Assembly (NCBI GenBank): GCA_036387335.1
Contig: DASVTZ010000073.1
Span: 1 to 64,000, forward strand
Source: Longimicrobium sp.
GTDB taxonomy: Bacteria > Gemmatimonadota > Gemmatimonadetes > Longimicrobiales > Longimicrobiaceae
Length of the DNA: 64,000 bases
Direction of reading: 5' to 3'
Made by a program: the position numbers and the translations under genes. Each line of letters begins with the position of its first letter. The first letter of the stretch is position 1. Below are positions 23,951 through 31,068 of the stretch, in pieces. The notes under the pieces were generated by a model. That model was not told the DNA's origin. It ran no database searches and saw only the letters and a program-made list of their open reading frames with translations.

Positions 23951-25170
23951 GCGCCCTGGACCCGCGCGTGCGCCGCGCCGGGATTTCCGCGCCCGGCCCG
24001 GCGTACGTCTACGACCTGGACCGGCTGCGCCGCCGAGCCCTGCGGCTGGCCTCGCTCCCCATCGCGCGGCGGCGGCTGTTCTTCGCCACCATGGCCAACG
24101 ACCACCCGGCGGTGCTGGCGTGCGTCCGCGACGCCGGGGTGGGGGTCTTCGTCAACTCCCCCGCCCACCTGCGGCGCGTGCTGCGGGTGGGGTTCGAGCC
24201 AGGGCAGGTGGTGTACGCCGCCAGCAACATGCTGCAGCGCGAGATGCGGGAGTGCGTGGAGCTGGGCGTCAACCTGGTGCTCGACTCGGTGGGCCAGGTG
24301 CGGGCGCTGGCCGATGCGGGCGCCGCCGGGGCCGAGATCGGGGTGCGGATGAACGTGGGGAGCGCGCTGGACCGGGGCGCGCTGCGCTTCGACCCCGGCT
24401 ACCGCTTCGGCCTCCTTCCCTCCGAGCTGCCGGAGGCCGTCCTGGCCGCGCGGCGGGGCGGGGTGCGCATCATAGGCGCGCACTCGTACTTCGGCACCGG
24501 CGTCATGCGGCCGCGGACGCTGCTCGACGGGCTGGAGCGGCTGGGGGAGGCCGCGTCCGCGCTCCCCGACCTCCGCTACCTGGACGTGGGCGGCGGCTTC
24601 GGCGTGCCCGACGCGCTGGACGACGACGAGTTCGACCTGGAGGGGTGGGCTGCCGGCGCCGACGAGGCGGTGCGGCGGCTGGAGCGGCGCTTGGGGCGCG
24701 AGCTTCACCTGTACGTGGAGCCGGGGCGCTGGCTGGCGGCCGACTGCGGCTACTTCTTCGTCAAGGTGGTGGACCGCAAGGTGCGCGGCGACCGCGCCTT
24801 CGTGGGCACCGACGGATCGGTGGCGCAGTTTCCCCGTCCCCTGCTGTACCCCGGCCAGGCGGTGCACCCCTGCGAGATCGCGGACGGGGCCGCGGGGCGC
24901 TCCCCGCACCCGCAACCGGTGTGGGTGTGCGGCAACTCCACCTACTCGCAGGACTTCCTGGCGCGCGGCATCGCCCTTCCCCTTCCCGAGCCGGGCGAGA
25001 CGCTGGTCTTCCACTACGCCGGCGCGTACGGGCGCTCCATGGCCACGCGCTTCCTGGGCAAGGGACCGCCGCGCGAGCTGTTCGTCCGCACTCGCCCGGG
25101 CGTGCCGCGGGCGGAGGAGCTTTCCGCGAGCGCGCCGGACGGGGTTCTTGTGGCCTCGGCCGGGGATTGA
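23947..25170 (+). CDS. Fold-type III PLP decarboxylase-like protein lacking the PLP lysine
   Basis: This 407-residue protein starts at ATG 23947. It aligns by eye with diaminopimelate/ornithine decarboxylases: strand 1 FFATMANDHPAVLACV, the GGGFG phosphate loop in YLDVGGGFGVPD, YVEPGRWLAADCGYF, a C-terminal active-site segment VWVCGNSTYSQD and the GAYG tyrosine motif. At the position of the Schiff-base lysine (normally Y-A-x-K-A-N) the chain reads F-A-T-M-A-N, so Met49 replaces lysine. The codon is a clear ATG. All other PLP contacts look kept. It may be catalytically altered, bind PLP without a covalent link, or use another ligand. BtrK of butirosin synthesis, a decarboxylase, is a family relative. 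Confidence 0.82.
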   Translation: MSALDPRVRRAGISAPGPAYVYDLDRLRRRALRLASLPIARRRLFFATMANDHPAVLACVRDAGVGVFVNSPAHLRRVLRVGFEPGQVVYAASNMLQREMRECVELGVNLVLDSVGQVRALADAGAAGAEIGVRMNVGSALDRGALRFDPGYRFGLLPSELPEAVLAARRGGVRIIGAHSYFGTGVMRPRTLLDGLERLGEAASALPDLRYLDVGGGFGVPDALDDDEFDLEGWAAGADEAVRRLERRLGRELHLYVEPGRWLAADCGYFFVKVVDRKVRGDRAFVGTDGSVAQFPRPLLYPGQAVHPCEIADGAAGRSPHPQPVWVCGNSTYSQDFLARGIALPLPEPGETLVFHYAGAYGRSMATRFLGKGPPRELFVRTRPGVPRAEELSASAPDGVLVASAGD

Positions 25171-25172
25171 CC

Positions 25173-26360
25173 GTGGCGCCGCGCCGCCCGGGGGAGGCCG
25201 GCTGGTTCGAGCGGGGCCGGTGCCGCACCGTCCTCGCGCGGGCCGGTGCCCCGGCGCGCGCACTGGAGTGCGTGGTGGAGCGGGGGCGCGTGCGCGGCCG
25301 CGACGGTGCGTCCAGCCGCTTCGGCGGGGCGCCGCCGGCCGGGTGGGGCGCGCGGCTGCCGCTCCCCTCCGCGCGTACGCCGCTGCGGGCGGTGGCCGGC
25401 GCGCTGGAGGCACTCGCGGCTCCGTGGGGCGGGCGGGTGCGCCTCACCTACTCCGCCGCGCTCTTCAACCGCCGCACGGCGGGCGACGGGCCCGATCTCC
25501 CGCTCCGCGCCTCGGCCGCCTGGGCGGTCACCGGGAGCGTGGAAGGGCCCGGCGGGACCACCTGGCCGCTGGGGTGGAGCGGGGGCGGCGACGGCGCGGG
25601 GTGGCTGGCGGAGGAGGCGCCCGGCGAGCTGCGCGCCCTGGTGGAGGCGCTGGACCGCGCGCGACCGCTGGAGGCGGGGTCGTACGCGGCCGTGCTGGGC
25701 CCCGACGCGGCGGCGGTGCTGGTGCACGAGACGGTGGGGCACCTGGCCGAGGCGGCGCCGGGCGCGCGGCCGGCGCTGGGGCTGCGCCTGGCGTCGGAGG
25801 CGCTCTCCGCGGCGGACGATCCGCGCGCTCCCGGCGGTCCGGCCCGCTACGAGTACGACGACGACGGCGTCCGCTCGCTGGCCGCCACCCCGCTGCTGCG
25901 TGAGGGGGTGCTCGTGGGCGAGCTCCACACCGCGTCCACCGCGCGCGCCGCCGGCGCCCTCCCCACCGCCAACGCCCGCGCCGCCAGCGCATGGCACCCG
26001 CCCCTTCCCCGCATGTCGAACCTGGTGTGCGCCGCCGGCACGGCGCCCGAAGACGCGCTGGTGGCGCGCACGGGGCGCGGGGTGTACCTGCGGCGGCTGG
26101 GCGAGGCGGGGCTCAGCCGGGCCGGCGTATCCGCGCGGGTGGTGCTGGCGGAGCGCATCCAGGACGGCGCGCTCACCGGCGAGCTGCTGGCGGGCGGATG
26201 GGTGCAGGAGGAGCACGGCGTTCTGCGCCGCGTGGCCGAGGCGGGGGACGCGCCGCGCTTTCGCGCCAACGCCATGTGCGGGCGCGCCGGGCAGCTGCTG
26301 TTCGACGTGGGGAGCTGCGCCCCCGCGCTCCGCATCCCCTCGCTGAGGATCGTGCGGTGA
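25173..26360 (+). CDS. TldD-like metallopeptidase
   Basis: This 395-residue protein starts at GTG 25173, two bases after the preceding stop. TTG 25167, which would overlap that stop, is an alternative. The TldD zinc motif HExxxH is present as His185-Glu186-...-His190 in AAVLVHETVGHLAEA. The flanking pattern of the TldD/PmbA C-terminal half is also present: PARYEYDDDGVRS..TPLLREGVLVGELHTASTA, RMSNLVCAAGT and RFRANAMCGRAGQLLFDVGS. TldD/TldE heterodimers degrade unfolded peptides and remove the leader of microcin B17. Its position after two radical SAM genes suggests leader or peptide trimming in this pathway. It overlaps the next start (GTGA). Confidence 0.86.
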   Translation: MAPRRPGEAGWFERGRCRTVLARAGAPARALECVVERGRVRGRDGASSRFGGAPPAGWGARLPLPSARTPLRAVAGALEALAAPWGGRVRLTYSAALFNRRTAGDGPDLPLRASAAWAVTGSVEGPGGTTWPLGWSGGGDGAGWLAEEAPGELRALVEALDRARPLEAGSYAAVLGPDAAAVLVHETVGHLAEAAPGARPALGLRLASEALSAADDPRAPGGPARYEYDDDGVRSLAATPLLREGVLVGELHTASTARAAGALPTANARAASAWHPPLPRMSNLVCAAGTAPEDALVARTGRGVYLRRLGEAGLSRAGVSARVVLAERIQDGALTGELLAGGWVQEEHGVLRRVAEAGDAPRFRANAMCGRAGQLLFDVGSCAPALRIPSLRIVR

Positions 26361-27295
26361 GCGCCCACCGGGTCTTCGCCGTCCGCATGGCGGGCGGGGC
26401 GCGGGCCGAAACCCGCTACGCGCTGGCCGCGCGGGGCGGAGCCGCCGGGGCGCGTGCGCGGCTGGACGGCTGGACTCCGCGCGGTGCGCGCGAGGGCACG
26501 GCCGCGGAGCGGGTCTACGCGGCGCTGGACGGCGCTCTCCCCCCGTGCCGGCGCGGCTCGCTGGAGGTGGAGGCGGGCGTCGTGGAGCAGCGCACCGGCC
26601 CCGGACGCGCGGTGCGGCGCAGGCGCTACCTGCTGGCCGTCGCCGGCGGGCGCCTGGTTCACCTGGCACCGGCGGCGCGCCCCGCCCCGGCCAGCCCGTG
26701 GAGCGGCGAGCTGCACGCGGACTCCCTCTCCCCCGATCTCCCGGTGCTGCTGGGCCCCTCCGCCGTCCTCGCGCTGGTGGAGCTCCTGCTGGAGGCCGGG
26801 GAGCCCGTTCCGCCGCCGCTGCGGGCCGTCCGTGGCACGGGGTCGCCGTACCCGCCGCACGACGCGGCGTCCGGCCCCGATGCCGGGGACTCGCCCTTTC
26901 CGGAGCTGATGGCGCGCCCCGACCTCTGGGGCACCCCGTTCGGCGCGCTGCCCGTGGACGAGCTGGGGACGCTGGCGATCGCGGGACCCGCGCCGGCCGC
27001 CCCACCGGACGCGGCGGTGGTGGTGGACTCCCTCCTCCCCCTCTCCGGCGACGTGCGCTCCGGCGCCTGGGAGGCGTCGCTCACCGCCACCCGCGGCGGT
27101 GTTGCGATGGCTGTCTTCCCCGCCAGCGTGGTGCTGCGGATCGACGCCGCGCGCCTGCTCGCCTCGGTGGAAGGCACCAGCGGCGCGCCCGAGCCCGCGC
27201 TGCGCCGCGAGCCCTTTCGCGGCGACCGCTACGGAACGGCCCCGCCCCTGGCGACGCGGACGCGGTTCGGCGCCCTGCGCGGGGAGGGGCGATGA
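26357..27295 (+). CDS. Divergent TldE/PmbA-like partner protein
   Basis: This 312-residue protein starts at GTG 26357. It has no HExxxH motif. Segments such as PDLPVLLGPSAVLALVELLLE, PDLWGTPFGALPVDELG and FPASVVLRIDAARLLASVEG sit where TldE/PmbA proteins have their central helix and C-terminal strands, and the gene occupies the TldE position after a TldD-like gene. TldE subunits lack the zinc site and complete the cage of the heterodimer. I rate the relation as likely but not proved, since the first 130 residues (FAVRMAGGARAETRYALAARG) are unfamiliar. ATGA overlap couples it to the next gene. Confidence 0.55.
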   Translation: MSAHRVFAVRMAGGARAETRYALAARGGAAGARARLDGWTPRGAREGTAAERVYAALDGALPPCRRGSLEVEAGVVEQRTGPGRAVRRRRYLLAVAGGRLVHLAPAARPAPASPWSGELHADSLSPDLPVLLGPSAVLALVELLLEAGEPVPPPLRAVRGTGSPYPPHDAASGPDAGDSPFPELMARPDLWGTPFGALPVDELGTLAIAGPAPAAPPDAAVVVDSLLPLSGDVRSGAWEASLTATRGGVAMAVFPASVVLRIDAARLLASVEGTSGAPEPALRREPFRGDRYGTAPPLATRTRFGALRGEGR

Positions 27296-27885
27296 GGGCG
27301 CACACCCCCGTGCCCCTGGACGCCCTGCGCAACGCGCGCGCGGCCACGCGCGACGACGAGCGGCACCGGGGCGGCGTGAACGCCTGGGGAAACTCCTACC
27401 CGGCGGAGGAGCTCCCCTTCGGCGGCACGCTGCGGGTGGCGGGCGTACCCTTCGCGCTGCCCCCGGCCGGCGCGGAGCACGACCACGTGGAGACGCTGGG
27501 GCAGACGCTCGCCCTTCCCGCCGCGGAACCGTGCACCGGCGTGGCGCTGCTCTGCTTCGGCGAGATGGGCGACCAGGCGCTCCCCGTGGACCTGTTCGCC
27601 GAGCCGGACGGGCACATGGCGCTGCTGGCGCTGGCGAAGGGATGGCTGCTCCCGCCCGGCGCGCCGGATCCGCCGGACGGGTGGGTCTGCTCGCACCTGC
27701 ACTACCCCGGCGGCTACGAGCTGGACCAGCTTCGCCCCGTGCTCTGGTGCAACTCCTTCGGGTGGGAGGCGCCGCGGGTCCCCACCCGGCTGGGGCTGGG
27801 GACGAACCCCCTCTTCCACCTGGTCGCCGTGACCCTGCTGCACGGCGCCGTCAGGGGTCCGGACGGTGCCGCGCACGGCCGGTAG
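27292..27885 (+). CDS. Unrecognised pathway protein, beta-rich
   Basis: This 197-residue protein starts at ATG 27292. I do not recognise it. It appears to be a single beta-sandwich-like domain. The motif GVNAWGNSYPAEELPFGGTL near residue 25, then LRVAGVPFALPP, HDHVETLGQTLALP, CTGVALLCFGEMGDQALPVDL, WVCSHLHYPGGYELDQLRPVLWC and LTLGTNPLFHLVAVTLL-like ends give alternating hydrophobic strands. The N-A-W-G-N and S-Y-P-A-E-E-L-P words recall carbohydrate-binding folds that precede glycosidases, but that is only a resemblance. It overlaps the next gene by 20 bases, so it belongs to the coupled operon. Confidence 0.45.
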   Translation: MRAHTPVPLDALRNARAATRDDERHRGGVNAWGNSYPAEELPFGGTLRVAGVPFALPPAGAEHDHVETLGQTLALPAAEPCTGVALLCFGEMGDQALPVDLFAEPDGHMALLALAKGWLLPPGAPDPPDGWVCSHLHYPGGYELDQLRPVLWCNSFGWEAPRVPTRLGLGTNPLFHLVAVTLLHGAVRGPDGAAHGR

Positions 27886-28855
27886 CCTGCTGGCCAGCCT
27901 TGAGCAGCTGGCGCGCGAGCTCGCGGGAGCGGAGGGCGCCGCCCTGCTCGGCGCGCGGTGGACGTTCGCGCTTCCCCGCCCCGAGCTGCGCGACGCGCTC
28001 ACCGAGTACAGCCTTCCCGCCGGTCCCGAGCCCTTCTCCGCGCTGCTGGCGGCGCGCACGGGGCTCCGCATCGTGGAGGGCGCCGCCGGGGAGCTGGCGG
28101 GGCACCTGGCGGCGGGGCGGGCAGCGGTGGTGGCCGTGGACGTCTTCCACCTCCCCTACCGCCCCGCCTACGGCCGGGTGCACAGCAGCCGCACGGTGCG
28201 CGTGCGCGCGGGGCCGGCGCCCGGCCAGCTCTGGGTGGACGACGACTGGCCTCCGGCGCGCCACGGCCCGGTGGACGAGCGGGTGCTGGAGCGCGCGCGC
28301 CACTCCCCCGTCCCGCGCGACGAGCTGCGCGAGCCGCTCTACGCCGGGCGGCCGGTGCGGGGCGAGTGGTGGGCGGTGGAGCTGGACGAGGAGCGGTTAG
28401 CGGGCCTGCGCACGGAGGCGGAGGCGCTGCTGGACGCCCTGCGGCGCGAGGCGCTGGAGGACCGCGAGGACGCCGCGGGGCGCTACGGGCCGGGGGCGCT
28501 GGACGCCTTTCGCCGCGAGCTGGAGGAGGGATGGGCGGCGGGCGCGCCCCCACGGGCCCTCCTGCGCACCGCCAGCCTCCTGCTGCGCGCGGAGCTGGGG
28601 AGCCGCGTGTACCTCTGCGCCCTCCTCAGCGCGGTGGGCCGGTGGACGGGATGCCAGCGGCTCACGGGAGAGGCCGCCGTCTACCACCGCAGCCTGCGCG
28701 AGATGGAGGTGGCGCGCGACGTCCTGGCCAAGGCGCTGGCGGGGTTCCGCCCGGAGTACGCCCGCTTCCTGGGCGGGTGCCTGGCCCGCGCCGCCGCCGC
28801 CGAAGAGCGGCTCGCCGCATTCCTCGCCCGCCGCGCCGCGGCGGGCGCCCTGTAG
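27866..28855 (+). CDS. BtrH-like (N-terminal domain) protein
   Basis: This 329-residue protein starts at GTG 27866. The segment RAAVVAVDVFHLPYRPAYGRVHSSRTVRV followed by QLWVDDDW matches the pattern of BtrH_N proteins (VxVDxYxLPYxxxYxxxHxxHxVxVxGYDxxxVxVxDP). The second half is helical (RSLREMEVARDVLAKALAGFRPEYARFL). BtrH transfers the gamma-glutamyl-aminohydroxybutyryl side chain to ribostamycin in butirosin synthesis. Here the N-terminal His-Cys segment typical of the active enzymes is not seen, and no acyl carrier protein gene is nearby. An acyl-transfer role is therefore uncertain. A group-transfer or scaffold role is possible. Confidence 0.5.
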   Translation: MPRTAGSLLASLEQLARELAGAEGAALLGARWTFALPRPELRDALTEYSLPAGPEPFSALLAARTGLRIVEGAAGELAGHLAAGRAAVVAVDVFHLPYRPAYGRVHSSRTVRVRAGPAPGQLWVDDDWPPARHGPVDERVLERARHSPVPRDELREPLYAGRPVRGEWWAVELDEERLAGLRTEAEALLDALRREALEDREDAAGRYGPGALDAFRRELEEGWAAGAPPRALLRTASLLLRAELGSRVYLCALLSAVGRWTGCQRLTGEAAVYHRSLREMEVARDVLAKALAGFRPEYARFLGGCLARAAAAEERLAAFLARRAAAGAL

Positions 28856-28884
28856 CAGACGAACCCCGTCAGACGGAGGACGCG

Positions 28885-30150
28885 ATGCGCGGGATCTCAT
28901 CGGCCAGAATCGTGACCGCCCGCCAGACGGGCGCCCGCGACCCGTACGGGCTCGTGTCGGGAGACGTCTTCAACAACCCGCACCCGCTCTATCACGTGCT
29001 GCGCTACGCGGAGCCGGTGCACTGGAGCGAGGTGCTGAACGCCTGGGTGCTCACCCGCTACGACGACGTGGTGGCGGCGCTCAAGGACCCGCGCCTTTCC
29101 AGCGCCATGCGCCGCGCCGTGGCCAGCTCGCAGCTCCCGCCGGAGGTGCGGGCGAAGATGGAGCCCATCGACCGCTTCCTGGCGCTGTGGGTGCTCAACC
29201 TGGACGACGACGAGCACCTGCGCCTCCGCCGGATGCTGAGCCGCGCCTTCTCGCCCCGGGCCATCGCGCGGATGAAGCCGCTCATCGAGCAGACCGCCTC
29301 GGAGCTGCTGGACGCGGTACAGGCGCGCGGCGAGATGGACTTCGTTCCCCAGTACGCGCAGCCGCTCCCCGTGCGCGCCGTGGCCGAGATGCTGGGCGTG
29401 CCGCTGGAAGACCGGCCGCGGCTCGCCGCCTGGTCGCGCGACATCGGGACCTTTTTCGCCCTGGGGCCGTCGCGGATGGAGGTGCTGGACGCCATGGTCC
29501 GCGCCTTCACGGAGATGACGGACTACCTGCGCGGCATCGTCGCGGGGCTGCGCACCACCGGCAGCGACACGGTGCTGGGCTCGCTGGCTCGGGAGGAAGA
29601 GGAGGAGGGGGGCCACGCCCTCTCCGAAGACCAGCTCCTGGCCACGGGCGTCATGCTCCTCTTCGCCGGGCACGACTCCACCGTGAACCTGATCGGCAAC
29701 GGGATGCTCTGCCTCTTTCAGCACCCCGAGCAGCGGGCGCGGCTGAAGGCGGACCCGGCACTGATCGCCACCGCCGTCGACGAGTTCCTGCGCTACGAGA
29801 GCCCGGTGATGCGCCACGACCGCGTGGCGCGCGAGGACTTCGAGCTGCACGGCCACACCATCCGGGCCCGGCAACGGGTGATCATGGTGCTGGGTGCCGC
29901 CAACCGCGACCCCGCCCGCTGGGAGAACCCCGACCGGCTGGACGTGGGGCGCGCCGACGCCCGCCAGCACACCACGTTCGGCGGCGGGCCGCACGCCTGC
30001 CTGGGCGCGTCACTGGCCGTGGCGCAGGCGCAGACGGCGCTCTCCATGGCGCTGGAGCGGCTCCCGCGGCTCCGGCTGGCGGGGGAGTACCGCTGGCGCG
30101 AGCACTTCAACTTCCGGGGGCTGCAGACGCTCCCCGTGAGCTGGGGCTGA
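28885..30150 (+). CDS. Cytochrome P450 (CYP107-like class)
   Basis: This 421-residue protein starts at ATG 28885 with a ribosome-binding site GGAGG 5 bases upstream. All P450 landmarks are present: the I-helix LFAGHDSTVNLI (A-G-x-D-x-T), the K-helix E-x-x-R in DEFLRYESPVMR, and the heme-binding loop FGGGPHACLGASLA with the axial cysteine. The C-helix W/R heme-propionate contact is probably DDDEHLRLRRMLSRAF. Soluble bacterial P450s of this type hydroxylate or couple carbons in natural product tailoring, with electrons from a ferredoxin pair not encoded here. It is 29 bases after the coupled operon and four bases before the sulfotransferase. Confidence 0.93.
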   Translation: MRGISSARIVTARQTGARDPYGLVSGDVFNNPHPLYHVLRYAEPVHWSEVLNAWVLTRYDDVVAALKDPRLSSAMRRAVASSQLPPEVRAKMEPIDRFLALWVLNLDDDEHLRLRRMLSRAFSPRAIARMKPLIEQTASELLDAVQARGEMDFVPQYAQPLPVRAVAEMLGVPLEDRPRLAAWSRDIGTFFALGPSRMEVLDAMVRAFTEMTDYLRGIVAGLRTTGSDTVLGSLAREEEEEGGHALSEDQLLATGVMLLFAGHDSTVNLIGNGMLCLFQHPEQRARLKADPALIATAVDEFLRYESPVMRHDRVAREDFELHGHTIRARQRVIMVLGAANRDPARWENPDRLDVGRADARQHTTFGGGPHACLGASLAVAQAQTALSMALERLPRLRLAGEYRWREHFNFRGLQTLPVSWG

Positions 30151-30154
30151 GGCG

Positions 30155-30751
30155 ATGGACGCCCCCGTCGCGCGCCCCTGGATCACGGTGGTCACCGGCG
30201 TGCCGCGCTCCGGCACCTCCATGATGATGCAGATGCTGCGCGCCGGCGGCATGCCCGTGGCCACCGACGGCGTGCGCGCGCCGGACGAAGACAACCCCCG
30301 CGGCTACCTGGAGCTGGAAGCGGTCAAGGAGCTGCGCGAAAGCGACCCCGGGGCACTCTTCGCCGGGCTGGCGGGTCACGCGGTCAAGGTGGTGCACCCG
30401 CTCGTGTACCGCCTGCCCGCCGGCCGCCCCTGCCGCGTGCTGGCCATGCGGCGCGACCTGGACGAGGTGCTCGGCTCGCAGGAGGTGATGCTGGCGCGGC
30501 GCGGCCACTCCGCCGCGCGGGCCGGCGGAGAGCTGCGCGGGGCGCTGGAGCGCGAGGCCGGGCGGCTGCAGGCGTGGCTGGCGGAGCGCGGGCTCCCCGT
30601 CCTCACCCTGCGCTACGACGAGGTGGTCGCGGACCCGGAGGCGCACGCGCGGGCGGTGGATGCATTCCTGGGCGGCGGGCTGGACGTGGAGCGGATGGCC
30701 GCGGCGGTGGACCCCGCCCTGCACCGCCGCCGCGCCCCCGCCTACAGGTAG
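30155..30751 (+). CDS. PAPS-dependent sulfotransferase-like protein
   Basis: This 198-residue protein starts at ATG 30155. The N-terminal GVPRSGTSMMMQML is the 5'-phosphosulfate-binding loop of sulfotransferases (P-R-S-G-T-S). The second PAPS motif is visible as RVLAMRRDLDEVLGSQ, with the serine/arginine that contact the 3'-phosphate. Its length is short for the fold but complete. It should sulfate a hydroxyl or amine, plausibly one installed by the adjacent P450. It converges on a short APS-kinase-like frame whose stop overlaps its own by 10 bases. Confidence 0.85.
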   Translation: MDAPVARPWITVVTGVPRSGTSMMMQMLRAGGMPVATDGVRAPDEDNPRGYLELEAVKELRESDPGALFAGLAGHAVKVVHPLVYRLPAGRPCRVLAMRRDLDEVLGSQEVMLARRGHSAARAGGELRGALEREAGRLQAWLAERGLPVLTLRYDEVVADPEAHARAVDAFLGGGLDVERMAAAVDPALHRRRAPAYR

Positions 30752-31068
30752 CCCAGCCCCCGCAGCCGCTCCAGCAGCAGCGCCTCGTCGCGCTCCGCCT
30801 GCGCGTCCGCGGCCGGGAGCAGGCCCTCCGCCTCAAGCAGCGACACCAGCCGGTCCGCGGCCGCCTCCGCGTCGCCCTCCACCGCCTCAACTGTCGGGCC
30901 GCGCGTGAAGGGCGGGGCGCCGCAGGAGACGAGCGTGCCGCCGCCGTCATCCTCCTGGCGGACGGCGGACCCGCGGCGCCCCAGGCGGGCGGCGAGCGCA
31001 TCGGCAAGGCGGCGGCGGGCATCCGGCGCGCCCGAGATCCAGAGCGAGAAACCCGGAGAGAGATCCAT
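30742..31068 (-). CDS. Short, degenerate adenylylsulfate kinase-like frame
   Basis: The frame could start at ATG 31068 (108 residues) or ATG 31080. The N-terminus SPGFSLWISGAPDARRRLADALAARLGRRG parallels APS kinase (GxSLWLTGLPGAGKST) except that the P-loop GKS/T is replaced by GAPDARRR, so it cannot bind ATP in the usual way. The C-terminal AADRLVSLLEAEGLL also resembles the end of APS kinases, but the middle third of the enzyme is missing. It could be a decayed remnant or a small protein of unrelated function. Its ATG overlaps, on the opposite strand, the start of the permease (CATG), so it has almost no promoter space. It is next to a sulfotransferase, which uses the APS kinase product. Confidence 0.4.
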   Translation of the reverse strand: MDLSPGFSLWISGAPDARRRLADALAARLGRRGSAVRQEDDGGGTLVSCGAPPFTRGPTVEAVEGDAEAAADRLVSLLEAEGLLPAADAQAERDEALLLERLRGLGYL

